Below are positions 7,969 to 15,194 of a DNA stretch of 20,166 bases, piece after piece. Position 1 is the first letter of the stretch; every line of letters begins with the position of its first letter. Below the pieces are notes generated by a model that saw only the letters and a list, made by a program, of their open reading frames with translations, was not told the DNA's origin and ran no database searches. The DNA is from Gammaproteobacteria bacterium (GTDB lineage Bacteria > Pseudomonadota > Gammaproteobacteria > Pseudomonadales > DSM-25080): assembly GCA_013372965.1 (NCBI GenBank), contig JABXIR010000020.1, positions 1-20,166 on the forward strand. Direction: 5' to 3'. The position numbers and the translations under genes are program-made.

Positions 7969-7998
7969 GAGGGCGCTTGCGCTAGAATACGCGCCCTC
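7969..7998 (+). promoter_or_regulatory. probable dusB-fis promoter with flanking inverted repeat
   Basis: A -10-like TAGAAT lies at 7983-7988, 31 bases before the dusB ATG, with no clear -35 at ideal spacing (TTTTGA at 7961-7966 is the best). It is flanked by GAGGGCGC (7969-7976) and its exact complement GCGCCCTC (7991-7998), so the promoter core sits in the loop of an 8-bp inverted repeat. The start-proximal arm would be GC-rich, as in stringently controlled promoters; that link to fis control is inference. Confidence 0.45.
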
Positions 7999-8019
7999 TT
8001 GAACCCCAAAGATTGAACC

Positions 8020-9012
8020 ATGTTTGCTATCGGCCCGCACAATATCGAAGCTCCGACTGTCCTTGCTCCTATGGCAGGGGTCACCGATCTTCCGTTTCGT
8101 AAATTGTGCTACCGAATGGGCGCAGGATTGGTCGTAGGCGAAATGCTCACGTCTGATACCAGCCTGTGGCATACACGAAAGAGTCGCCATCGTTTACGTC
8201 ACGACGATGAGGTTCAGCCAAGGGCGATTCAAATTGCTGGCGGCGACGCCGAAATGCTCGCAAATGCAGCTCGACAAACGTACGAGCAAGGTGCCCAAAT
8301 TATTGATATCAATATGGGGTGCCCTGCCAAGAAAGTTTGTAAAAAAGCAGCCGGTTCGGCACTCATGCGCGACGAAGCATTAGTCCAAGACATCCTGAGC
8401 GCAGTGGTGGCAGCGGTTCCTGTTCCCGTCACACTAAAGATGCGCACCGGATGGAATACGGAGAACAAAAACGCGGTCAGCATTGCACGTATGGCGGAAG
8501 ATGCAGGTATTGTGTCACTCGCCGTTCATGGCAGAACTCGAGAGTGTAAGTATCACGGCGAAGTCGAGTACGACACCATCGCTCAAGTGGTCGAAGCTGT
8601 TGGTATCCCTGTCGTCGCCAACGGCGATATTAACACGCCGGAAAAAGCGCGCGACGTACTTGCTTATACCGGCGCCAATGCCGTCATGCTTGGGAGAGCC
8701 GCTCAAGGGCGCCCGTGGCTCTTCAACGAGGTCAACCATTTTCTCGCGACAGGTGAACACCTAGCACCATTAGGTCGTGAGCAACAGCTAGCCATATTGC
8801 TTGAGCACGTGGCTGCGTTACACGAATTTTATGGGGAGCTGATGGGCACTCGCATCGCTCGTAAGCACGTTGGATGGTATCTAACCCCCTTTAAGCCGGA
8901 TCGAAATAAAATTAAACTATTTAATCAAGTTGACTGCGCGAGCGAACAGCTTCGACATATTGAAGCTCTTGTACTCGCGTTAGGCCATGATGGAGAGGAA
9001 GTCACTGCATGA
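8020..9012 (+). CDS. dusB: tRNA-dihydrouridine synthase B
   Basis: Flavoenzyme that reduces specific uridines in the tRNA D-loop region to dihydrouridine. The 330-residue protein has a TIM-barrel Dus domain opening with VLAPMAGVTDLPFR (14-27). The family signature DINMGCPAKKVCKKAAGSAL contains the active-site Cys101. FMN and tRNA contacts are seen in LKMRTGW, AVHGRTRE, VVANGDI and MLGRAAQGRPW. The C-terminal helical domain includes KHVGWYL. B-type assignment rests on the motifs and on the ATGA overlap with fis, the classic dusB-fis operon of gammaproteobacteria. Confidence 0.96.
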   Translation: MFAIGPHNIEAPTVLAPMAGVTDLPFRKLCYRMGAGLVVGEMLTSDTSLWHTRKSRHRLRHDDEVQPRAIQIAGGDAEMLANAARQTYEQGAQIIDINMGCPAKKVCKKAAGSALMRDEALVQDILSAVVAAVPVPVTLKMRTGWNTENKNAVSIARMAEDAGIVSLAVHGRTRECKYHGEVEYDTIAQVVEAVGIPVVANGDINTPEKARDVLAYTGANAVMLGRAAQGRPWLFNEVNHFLATGEHLAPLGREQQLAILLEHVAALHEFYGELMGTRIARKHVGWYLTPFKPDRNKIKLFNQVDCASEQLRHIEALVLALGHDGEEVTA

Positions 9013-9278
9013 ATAAGCAGACCAACACCGTAATCGACACAACCGTAAGTCGTCCTACGTTAAGAGAATCTGTCAGCTACGCGCTGAATCAATATTTTGA
9101 AAATCTCGAAGGGCAGGAGCCGCAAGAGATTTACGACATGGTGATGCACGAGGTAGAAGAACCGATGTTAAAAGCGGTGATGGAGTTTACTCGGAATAAC
9201 CAGTCTCGCGCGGCCACAATCATGGGCTTAAATCGCGGTACGCTTCGCAAAAAATTGAAGCAGTTCGATATGCTTTAA
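9009..9278 (+). CDS. fis: DNA-binding protein Fis
   Basis: Small nucleoid protein that bends DNA and activates rRNA and many growth-linked promoters. It has 89 residues against 98 in E. coli; the difference lies at the N-terminus. Residues 20-60 are the dimer core, and residues 62-86 are the helix-turn-helix (NQSRAATIMGLNRGTLRKKL), which is near-invariant in the family. The start overlaps the dusB stop as ATGA, so translation is probably coupled. A hairpin follows 9 bases after the stop. Confidence 0.97.
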   Translation: MNKQTNTVIDTTVSRPTLRESVSYALNQYFENLEGQEPQEIYDMVMHEVEEPMLKAVMEFTRNNQSRAATIMGLNRGTLRKKLKQFDML

Positions 9279-9287
9279 GTTGAGCAT

Positions 9288-9311
9288 GGCACTGTTTAAT
9301 CGAACAGTGCC
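9288..9311 (+). terminator. hairpin after fis, terminator or purH leader element
   Basis: GGCACTGTT (9288-9296) pairs perfectly with AACAGTGCC (9303-9311) around a TAATCG loop. The bases after it are not a clean T run, so it may be a weak terminator or an RNA end-protecting hairpin rather than a strong stop. A second inverted repeat, CGACTT (9334-9339) with AAGTCG (9349-9354), lies between it and purH, and six T follow at 9365-9370. Confidence 0.5.
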
Positions 9312-9393
9312 CGCTTCTCGGCAATATTTCCTACGACTTTTATTTCCTAAGTCGCTAAAATCTCTTTTTTAAACTCACGCTCCGAGGTTGTTC

Positions 9394-10959
9394 ATGTCTC
9401 ATACAACGGTAAAGCGCGCATTGATCAGCGTTTCCGACAAGTCCGGTATTATTGAATTCGCCCGCGAATTAAGCGAAAACAACGTTCAAATTCTGTCTAC
9501 TGGAGGTACCTTTCGTCTGTTGCAAGAAGAAGGTATCGAAGTCACTGAAGTTGCATCCGTCACCGAATTCCCAGAGATCATGGGCGGGCGTGTTAAAACC
9601 CTACATCCAAAAATCCATGGCGGTATCCTAGGGCGTCGCGGCCAAGACGATGCGGTCGCAGCCGAACACGGTATTGGCTATATCGACCTTGTAGTCGTTA
9701 ACCTATACCCATTCCGCGAAGCCATTGCTAAGCCAGACTGCGACCTTGCCAATGCCATCGAGAATATCGACATTGGCGGACCGACGATGGTTCGCGCGGC
9801 GGCAAAAAACCACGACCACGTCGGTATTGTGGTTAATGCAAGCGACTACGGCACCGTCATCTCAGAAATTAAAGAGCACGGTGGCCTTGCTCGCGCAACT
9901 CGCCAAAACCTTGCGGCGAAAGCGTTTGCACACACTGCAGACTACGATGGCGCAATTGCTAACTACCTAGGTGCCCTCGAGAATGAAGCACCAAGCGATC
10001 GCTTCCCTGACACATTCAACCGTCAGTTCGTAAAGACCCAAGAGCTTCGCTACGGCGAAAACCCACACCAAAAAGCCGCGTTTTACGTTGAACACGATCA
10101 GCAAGAAGCTAGCGTTTCTAGCGCTAAACAGCTTCAAGGCAAGGCCTTAAGCTACAACAACATTGCCGACACAGACGCGGCACTCGAATGCGTAAAAGTC
10201 TTCGACGAGCCTGCATGTGTCATCGTAAAACACGCGAATCCATGTGGTGTTGCTATCGGTGACACTATTCTTAACGCATACGATCGCGCCTTTAAAACCG
10301 ATCCGACCTCGGCGTTTGGCGGCATCATCGCATTCAACCGACCGCTCGACAAAGACACGGCCCAGTCGATCATTGACCGTCAGTTTGTTGAAGTAATCAT
10401 TGCACCGTCTGTCAGCGACGAGGCGGCCGAAATCGTTTCGGCAAAACAAAACGTTCGATTGCTTGCCTGTGGCGAGCTAACCGGCCAAGCGCCAGCGCTC
10501 GACTTCAAACGAGTCAACGGTGGTCTATTAGTTCAGGATCGAGACCTCAAGCCAATCACTCTGGGTGACTTAAAAGTCGTCAGTGAGGTGGCTCCGACTG
10601 AACAACAACTACGTGACCTACTGTTTGCATGGAACGTAGCGAACTACGTAAAATCGAACGCGATTGTGTATGCCAACGACGGCATGACGATTGGTGTAGG
10701 CGCAGGCCAAATGAGTCGCGTATACTCAGCGAAGATCGCTGCGATTAAAGCGGCAGACGAAAACCTCGTGGTTGAGGGCTCCGTTATGGCCTCAGACGCA
10801 TTCTTCCCGTTCCGAGACGGAATCGATGCTGCTGCAGCGGCCGGCATTAAAGCAATTATTCAGCCAGGTGGATCGATGCGCGACGACGAAGTCATCGCGG
10901 CAGCGAACGAACACGGTATCGCCATGGTATTCACTGGCGTTCGACATTTCCGTCACTAA
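9394..10959 (+). CDS. purH: bifunctional AICAR transformylase / IMP cyclohydrolase
   Basis: Catalyses the last two steps of purine synthesis to IMP. The 521 residues are close to the usual length. The N-terminal IMP cyclohydrolase (about 1-200) shows RALISVSDKSG, LSTGGTFRLL, GRVKTLHPKIHGG and VVVNLYPF. The C-terminal transformylase shows LRYGENPHQKA, the catalytic Lys279-His280 in KHANPCGVA, TSAFGGIIAFN and the final PGGSMRDDEVI block. The ATG at 9394 is chosen because CGAGG (9383-9387) is at proper distance; an in-frame TTG at 9388 directly abuts that ribosome site. purD follows 15 bases after the stop. Confidence 0.97.
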   Translation: MSHTTVKRALISVSDKSGIIEFARELSENNVQILSTGGTFRLLQEEGIEVTEVASVTEFPEIMGGRVKTLHPKIHGGILGRRGQDDAVAAEHGIGYIDLVVVNLYPFREAIAKPDCDLANAIENIDIGGPTMVRAAAKNHDHVGIVVNASDYGTVISEIKEHGGLARATRQNLAAKAFAHTADYDGAIANYLGALENEAPSDRFPDTFNRQFVKTQELRYGENPHQKAAFYVEHDQQEASVSSAKQLQGKALSYNNIADTDAALECVKVFDEPACVIVKHANPCGVAIGDTILNAYDRAFKTDPTSAFGGIIAFNRPLDKDTAQSIIDRQFVEVIIAPSVSDEAAEIVSAKQNVRLLACGELTGQAPALDFKRVNGGLLVQDRDLKPITLGDLKVVSEVAPTEQQLRDLLFAWNVANYVKSNAIVYANDGMTIGVGAGQMSRVYSAKIAAIKAADENLVVEGSVMASDAFFPFRDGIDAAAAAGIKAIIQPGGSMRDDEVIAAANEHGIAMVFTGVRHFRH

Positions 10960-10974
10960 GTGAGGCTAAGAACC

Positions 10975-12249
10975 ATGAATGTATTAATACTTGGAAGTGG
11001 CGGTCGTGAGCATGCACTCGCTTGGAAGTGTGCTCAAAACGTAGACGTCGACACCGTATTTGTTGCACCCGGGAACGCCGGTACAGCAACGGAAGCAAAA
11101 CTTCAAAACGTCGCTCTTGATGTCTCTAACCATCAGAGTCTCATCGACTTCGCAAACAGCAACGACGTGGTACTCACTATCGTTGGTCCTGAAGCGCCTT
11201 TGGTTGATGGCGTCGTAGACAGCTTCGAAGCAGCGGGTCTGAAGATTTTTGGTCCGCGTAAGAAAGCCGCTCAACTTGAAGGCTCTAAGCAATTTGCTAA
11301 AGACTTCTTGGCACGACACAACATTCCGACGGCCTTCTACGACGTATTCACCGATGTCGCCGCAGCTCATGCGTACATTGATGCAAAAGGCGCCCCGATT
11401 GTCGTTAAAGCCGACGGTCTCGCAGCAGGAAAAGGCGTAGTTGTAGCCCAAACCATCGAAGAAGCGAAAGCTGCCGTAACGGACATGCTGGAAGCCAACT
11501 CATTTGGCGAGGCGGGAAGTCGTGTTGTAATTGAAGAGTTTCTGATCGGAGAAGAAGCATCGTTTATCGTGATGGTCGACGGTGAAGATGTTCTTCCAAT
11601 GGCAACCAGCCAAGATCACAAAGCTCGTGACAATGGTGACCTAGGCCCAAATACTGGTGGCATGGGAGCCTATTCTCCCGCGCCCATCGTCGACGATGCG
11701 ATGTATCAGCGTGTCATGACAGAAGTCATTTACCCAACGGTAAAAGGCATGGTCGCAGAAGATAACTACTTCCGTGGATTCTTATACGCGGGTCTTATGA
11801 TTTCTCCTGAAGGTATCCCTAAAGTACTCGAGTTCAACGTTCGATTTGGCGACCCAGAGACTCAGCCGATCATGAGTCGACTCGAGAGCGATCTCGTCGC
11901 CCACTGCCTTGCCGCAATCGACGGAACACTCGCGACCGAGACGGCACAATGGGACGATCAAGTCGCATTGGGTGTGGTCATGGCAGCCGGCGGCTACCCA
12001 TTTAGCTATGAGAAAGGTGACGTAATCTCTGGTATCGAAGAGGCCCGCGAAGCGTCTTTGGTATTCCACGCAGGTACGACATTAAATGCACAAAACGAAG
12101 TCACCACCAACGGCGGTCGCGTATTGTGTGTTGTTGCTAAGGCAGCGTCTGTCGCCGAAGCTCAAAACGCAGCCTACAAAGCGGTTGATAAGATCTCTTG
12201 GAGCAACGAGTACCACCGCACCGATATCGGCTTCAAAGCCATTCGCTAA
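10975..12249 (+). CDS. purD: phosphoribosylamine-glycine ligase
   Basis: ATP-dependent ligation of glycine to phosphoribosylamine, the second step of purine synthesis. The 424-residue protein has the N-terminal domain starting MNVLILGSGGREHALAWK, an ATP-grasp domain with VVKADGLAAGKGVVVA, EEASFIVMVDG, NTGGMGAYSP and VLEFNVRFGDPETQP, and a C-terminal domain ending at TDIGFKAIR. The ATG at 10975 matches the family start exactly; the in-frame GTG at 10960 is part of the GTGAGG ribosome site. Second gene of purH-purD. A structured 3' region follows before the convergent coq7. Confidence 0.97.
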   Translation: MNVLILGSGGREHALAWKCAQNVDVDTVFVAPGNAGTATEAKLQNVALDVSNHQSLIDFANSNDVVLTIVGPEAPLVDGVVDSFEAAGLKIFGPRKKAAQLEGSKQFAKDFLARHNIPTAFYDVFTDVAAAHAYIDAKGAPIVVKADGLAAGKGVVVAQTIEEAKAAVTDMLEANSFGEAGSRVVIEEFLIGEEASFIVMVDGEDVLPMATSQDHKARDNGDLGPNTGGMGAYSPAPIVDDAMYQRVMTEVIYPTVKGMVAEDNYFRGFLYAGLMISPEGIPKVLEFNVRFGDPETQPIMSRLESDLVAHCLAAIDGTLATETAQWDDQVALGVVMAAGGYPFSYEKGDVISGIEEAREASLVFHAGTTLNAQNEVTTNGGRVLCVVAKAASVAEAQNAAYKAVDKISWSNEYHRTDIGFKAIR

Positions 12250-12261
12250 CGCAGTGAATTG

Positions 12262-12409
12262 CCCCGGCGGACGCTTAGCCCGAGTCGCCGGGGACGATGC
12301 GACCACAAGGCACGATAGCTGTTGAGGTCGCGGTACTCGACGGAAGACCCAGTTGATCTCTTCCAATTCTTTTCTGTCGCGCATAAAAAAAGCCGCTTGA
12401 TGCGGCTTT
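12262..12409 (+). ncRNA. candidate structured RNA in the purD 3' region
   Basis: Three hairpins and a terminator stand in a row here. Stem 1 is CCCCGGCGGAC (12262-12272) with GTCGCCGGGG (12284-12293), one bulged G. Stem 2 is GCGACC (12299-12304) with GGTCGC (12326-12331), extended inside by CAA/TTG and GGC/GCU. Stem 3 is TCGAC (12337-12341) with GTTGA (12352-12356). Stem 3 and the inner part of stem 2 need G-U pairs that exist only in the + strand RNA, which favours that strand. No reading frame looks real. It could be a purD 3' UTR element or a 3'-derived small RNA. I recognise no family, and expression is unproven. Confidence 0.35.
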
Positions 12410-12414
12410 CTTTG
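12382..12414. terminator. bidirectional terminator between purD and coq7
   Basis: AAAGCCGC (12389-12396) pairs with GCGGCTTT (12402-12409) around TTGAT. On the minus strand it is followed by seven T (complement of 12385-12391, partly in the stem), making a strong stop for coq7 15 bases past its end. On the plus strand the tail TTTCTTTG is weaker but could end purD transcripts. Confidence 0.88.
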
Positions 12415-12424
12415 TTGAATCGAA

Positions 12425-13063
12425 CTAGATTCGATACGAAATTGACGTCATTAATTTTGACACGGCTTTCATGCCAAATTTAACCGGCGCAGGAAATTCG
12501 TAGCCACCCGCATCCAGCGCAGCCTGACCGTGTTTTTCTTCGTCTTCGTACATCTGCTGAAGCACTGCATGAGTCTTTTGGTCCTCCGCAGGAATGCGCT
12601 CGCGATGGGCTTGCAAATGATCACACACCAAGTCTTCTGTTGCTGCGACGAACCCCAAACTCATTTTGTCGGAAATGAGCCCTGCTCCCGCGCCAATCAT
12701 AAACGAACCCGCATACCAAAACGGGTTAAACAGGCTCGTTCGCTCTCCGAGGTCACTCAGGCGCTCTTCACACCAAACCAGATGGTCGACCTCTTCTTTC
12801 GCCGCTTCGTTCATCTCTTCACGAACAGATGGAAGCTTAGCCGTTAGTGCCTGCCCCTGATACAACGCCTGCGCGCACACTTCGCCCGCATGGTTCACCC
12901 GCATCAACCCGGCGATGTGTTTACGCTCGGCATCGGACAATTCCGTCTCGGAGAATACTCGTGCGGGGCTCGGACGCTCGCAGCTCTGCTCGCCAGGCGC
13001 TAGCGTTCTGAGCACGCGGTCGCTCTCAGTAATGAGTTTGTCTAGCATACTGATATGACGCAT
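12425..13063 (-). CDS. coq7: ubiquinone biosynthesis di-iron hydroxylase Coq7
   Basis: Hydroxylates the late demethoxyubiquinone intermediate in ubiquinone synthesis, at the inner membrane face. The 212-residue protein has the two repeated ferritin-like iron motifs. Iron ligands visible are Glu61 (RVNHAGE), Glu91 and His94 (EEVDH), Glu143 (AATEDL), and Glu175 and His178 (EDEEKH). The hydrophobic stretch FWYAGSFMIGAGAGLISDK fits membrane association. Coq7 and UbiF are alternative enzymes for this step. The start at 13063 directly follows the osmC-family stop, with GGAGG 8 bases upstream inside that gene; Met6 is a less likely start. It shares a transcript with the osmC-family gene. Confidence 0.95.
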   Translation of the reverse strand: MRHISMLDKLITESDRVLRTLAPGEQSCERPSPARVFSETELSDAERKHIAGLMRVNHAGEVCAQALYQGQALTAKLPSVREEMNEAAKEEVDHLVWCEERLSDLGERTSLFNPFWYAGSFMIGAGAGLISDKMSLGFVAATEDLVCDHLQAHRERIPAEDQKTHAVLQQMYEDEEKHGQAALDAGGYEFPAPVKFGMKAVSKLMTSISYRI

Positions 13064-13486
13064 TTATTCGGCCTCCACAATCGTTAGAGAATGAGTGATA
13101 TCGACCCCACCTCGCTCGAGCATAATTGAAGCTGAGCAATACTTTTCGGCAGAGAGTTTGATGGCTCGCCGGACGAGCTTTTCGTTCAGATTTTTTCCGG
13201 TGACGATAAACTCGAGATGTATCTTGGTAAACACCGCGGGCGTTTCTTCAGCGCGCTCGGCCGAGACTTCAACTCGGACATCATCGAAATCTGCACGACT
13301 TTTTTTGAGTACTTGAACGACATCGAACGTGGAGCACCCGGACAAACCCATAAGGATTAATTCCATGGGTCTCGAACCCGCATTTTCGCCACCCGCCTCA
13401 GGCGCACCATCCATGATTACTGAGTGGCCACTGCCCGAGGTGGCCTCGAATTTTACACCGTTAATCCATTTGAGAGACGATTTCAC
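13064..13486 (-). CDS. OsmC family protein (peroxidase-like fold)
   Basis: OsmC/Ohr-fold proteins reduce peroxides through two cysteines; this YhfA-like subgroup has no firmly known substrate. I chose the GTG at 13486 (140 residues) because the following MKSSLKWINGVKFEATSGSG aligns with the usual start of relatives. A TTG at 13501 would add five residues without a ribosome site. Both cysteines are present: Cys51 in LMGLSGCSTFDVV and Cys117 in AEKYCSAS, with the conserved PMEL before the first. It is the first gene of a leftward pair with coq7 (no gap) and is divergent from vfr, as in Pseudomonas apart from speD, which is missing here. Confidence 0.9.
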   Translation of the reverse strand: MKSSLKWINGVKFEATSGSGHSVIMDGAPEAGGENAGSRPMELILMGLSGCSTFDVVQVLKKSRADFDDVRVEVSAERAEETPAVFTKIHLEFIVTGKNLNEKLVRRAIKLSAEKYCSASIMLERGGVDITHSLTIVEAE

Positions 13487-13539
13487 CGCAATCTGTTCCA
13501 AACTTTGTTATGATCAATAAACTATACCATAATCGAAAC

Positions 13540-13554
13540 GTGAGCCTAGTTCAC
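13540..13554. promoter_or_regulatory. CRP/Vfr-like inverted repeat between osmC-family gene and vfr
   Basis: GTGA (13540-13543) and TCAC (13551-13554) form an inverted repeat around GCCTAGT. The CRP consensus needs a 6-base centre and here it is 7, so only the right half (TAGTTCACA) matches the Vfr consensus well. It lies upstream of a -10-like TATAGT on the minus strand (13526-13521) for the osmC-family gene. Binding is a guess. Confidence 0.35.
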
Positions 13555-13601
13555 AGTACGATAAAAAAGTGTTCGTTGATCAGCCGTTTCGCGCTATTAT
13601 T

Positions 13602-13630
13602 TTGATCAACAATAACAATTTCGCAATAAT
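13602..13630 (+). promoter_or_regulatory. probable vfr promoter
   Basis: TTGATC (13602-13607) and AATAAT (13625-13630) are separated by 17 bases and would start transcription about 20 bases before the vfr ATG, just upstream of the AGGAG ribosome site. The -35 lies inside one of three TGATCA palindromes in this intergenic region (13511, 13577, 13603). Confidence 0.5.
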
Positions 13631-13657
13631 TTGGTCCCATCATGCAGGAGCTTACTT

Positions 13658-14302
13658 ATGGTCTCTAACTTTCGACCGATCGTCTCACCGGTAGAGAAGT
13701 TTAGTGACTTCCTTAACCACTGTCATCGTCGTCGTTACCCTGCGAAAAGCACGGTAATTTACGCAGGCGATAAACCTGACGCCTTATACTTCATCATCAA
13801 AGGCTCGGTCACTGTTTTAATCGAAGACGAAGACGAAGGTCGTGAAATGATCATCGCCTATCTCAACTCGGGTGATTTTTTTGGCGAACTCGGTCTGTTT
13901 AGCGACGAACCAACACGTTCAGCTTGGGTTCGAGCTAAGACAGAGTGTGAGGTCGCAGAAATAAGCTTCTCTCGTTTTAACGAAATCAGCCATCAGTATC
14001 CAAGCGTTCTTGAAGCGCTATGTACGCAAATGGCAAAACGCCTCAGAGAAACCACCGAGAAAGTGGGTAACCTTGCCTTCTTGGACGTTACAGGCCGAGT
14101 TGCACGTACGTTGCTCGACTTAGCAAGACAACCCGACGCGATGACGCACCCAGATGGCATGCAAATCAAAATTACTCGCCAAGAAATTGGCCGTATCGTC
14201 GGCTGTTCTCGTGAAATGGTCGGCCGAGTCCTCAAAAATCTTGAGGAGCAAGAGCTGGTATCCGTGAGCGGAAAAACCATGGTGGTTTACGGTACCCGTT
14301 AA
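13658..14302 (+). CDS. vfr: cAMP-responsive transcription regulator of the CRP/Vfr type
   Basis: Global regulator binding cAMP and DNA as a dimer. The 214 residues equal the Pseudomonas Vfr length. The cyclic-nucleotide domain (about 10-125) contains CHRRRYPAKSTVIYAGD, FIIKGSVTVLIED, the phosphate-binding GELGLF (76-81) and Arg88-Ser89 in RSAW. The C-helix follows (RLRETTEKVGNLAFLDVTGR), and the helix-turn-helix spans about 173-198 (TRQEIGRIVGCSREMVGRVL). AGGAG 7 bases upstream fixes the ATG at 13658; the TTG at 13631 only gives an unrelated nine-residue extension. It converges on trpC, as trpC and vfr adjoin in Pseudomonas. Which genes it controls here cannot be read from the window, though a CRP-like repeat lies in its own upstream region. 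Confidence 0.96.
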   Translation: MVSNFRPIVSPVEKFSDFLNHCHRRRYPAKSTVIYAGDKPDALYFIIKGSVTVLIEDEDEGREMIIAYLNSGDFFGELGLFSDEPTRSAWVRAKTECEVAEISFSRFNEISHQYPSVLEALCTQMAKRLRETTEKVGNLAFLDVTGRVARTLLDLARQPDAMTHPDGMQIKITRQEIGRIVGCSREMVGRVLKNLEEQELVSVSGKTMVVYGTR

Positions 14303-14320
14303 CTGCACACTTCAAAACAC

Positions 14321-14349
14321 AAGGCGCCGATTTAGGCGCCTTTGTTATT
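14321..14349. terminator. shared terminator between vfr and trpC
   Basis: AAGGCGCC (14321-14328) pairs with GGCGCCTT (14335-14342) around GATTTA. The + strand tail is TTTGTTATTT, and the - strand tail is TTGTGTTTTG. It is 18 bases after vfr and about 50 bases beyond the trpC end, so it can stop both convergent transcripts. Confidence 0.87.
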
Positions 14350-14393
14350 TCTAGCCGTGAGCTTTGTGCTGAGCCCGAATTAGCCATTCGAGA

Positions 14394-15194
14394 TTAATCA
14401 CCCGAGTAAAAAAGGCGCTTTAACTCGTGTCCCGGATTGTCGGCTCGCATAAACGCTTCTCCAACCAAAAAGCCTTTGACATGATGTTGGTGCATGAGGC
14501 TCACGTCTTCTTGGGTGTGAATACCACTCTCAGTCACCACAAAGCAATCATCAGGTATGCCTTGGAGTAACCGTATGGTTGTCTCAAGAGAGGTTTCGAA
14601 GTTGTGTAGGTTGCGATTGTTAATCCCAATTAACGAGGGCGATACACTTAACGCTCGTTTAAGTTCGTCTTCGTTGTGAACCTCCACAAGGACATCTAAA
14701 CCAATCGAAGTGGCCACTTGAAAGAAATGACTGAGCTGCGTATCGGTTAAGATCGCGGCGATCAACAGGATACAATCGGCCCCCAGAACACGTGCCTCAT
14801 AAATTTGATACTCATCGACGACAAAGTCTTTGCGTAAGATCGGCAGGGTTGACTCAGTGGCCGCTTGCTTTAAGTACTCATCGGCCCCCTTGAAGAATTC
14901 AATGTCTGTTAGAACCGACAAACAGGCGGCACCCGCTTGCTGATATTGTTCGGCGATCACGGATGGCTCGAAATTCTCGCGAATGACCCCCTTACTCGGT
15001 GACGCACGCTTAATCTCGGCGATAATGCCCGAACCGCTTTGCTCAGCGTGATTCAGTAGAGACTGAACAAAGCCTCTGCAAGGTTGCTTCGGTAGCATGC
15101 GCTGCAACGCCTCTTGCGAACACAGTGCCTTACGGGCAGCCACTTCCGTATGCTTAACCTCAACAATTCGTTCCAATACTGTCGGTATGCTCAC
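14394..15194 (-). CDS. trpC: indole-3-glycerol-phosphate synthase
   Basis: Closes the indole ring from CdRP in tryptophan synthesis. The 266 residues make a single TIM-barrel enzyme, not fused to TrpF as in E. coli. Catalytic residues are all visible: Glu60 and Lys62 in IIAEIKRASPSKG, Lys122 in LRKDFVVDEYQ, Glu171 in VLVEVHN, Asn192 in IGINNRNL, and Glu222-Ser223 in VTESGI. The start overlaps the trpD stop by 4 bases, implying coupled translation. It is the last gene of the operon; trpF, trpB and trpA are not in the window. Confidence 0.97.
   Translation of the reverse strand: MSIPTVLERIVEVKHTEVAARKALCSQEALQRMLPKQPCRGFVQSLLNHAEQSGSGIIAEIKRASPSKGVIRENFEPSVIAEQYQQAGAACLSVLTDIEFFKGADEYLKQAATESTLPILRKDFVVDEYQIYEARVLGADCILLIAAILTDTQLSHFFQVATSIGLDVLVEVHNEDELKRALSVSPSLIGINNRNLHNFETSLETTIRLLQGIPDDCFVVTESGIHTQEDVSLMHQHHVKGFLVGEAFMRADNPGHELKRLFYSGD

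Noticed and set aside
10960..10974. GTG start for purD
   Set aside because: It overlaps the GTGAGG ribosome site; the family start MNVLILGSGGREHA begins at 10975.
12082..12384. A 100-codon - strand frame through the purD end and the hairpin region
   Set aside because: It overlaps purD antisense and the inverted repeats; no ribosome site and no recognisable domain, so the segment is better read as structured RNA.
13505..13517. FNR-type box (TTGTTATGATCAA) near the osmC-family start
   Set aside because: Spacing is one base short of TTGAT-N4-ATCAA and the left half is poor.
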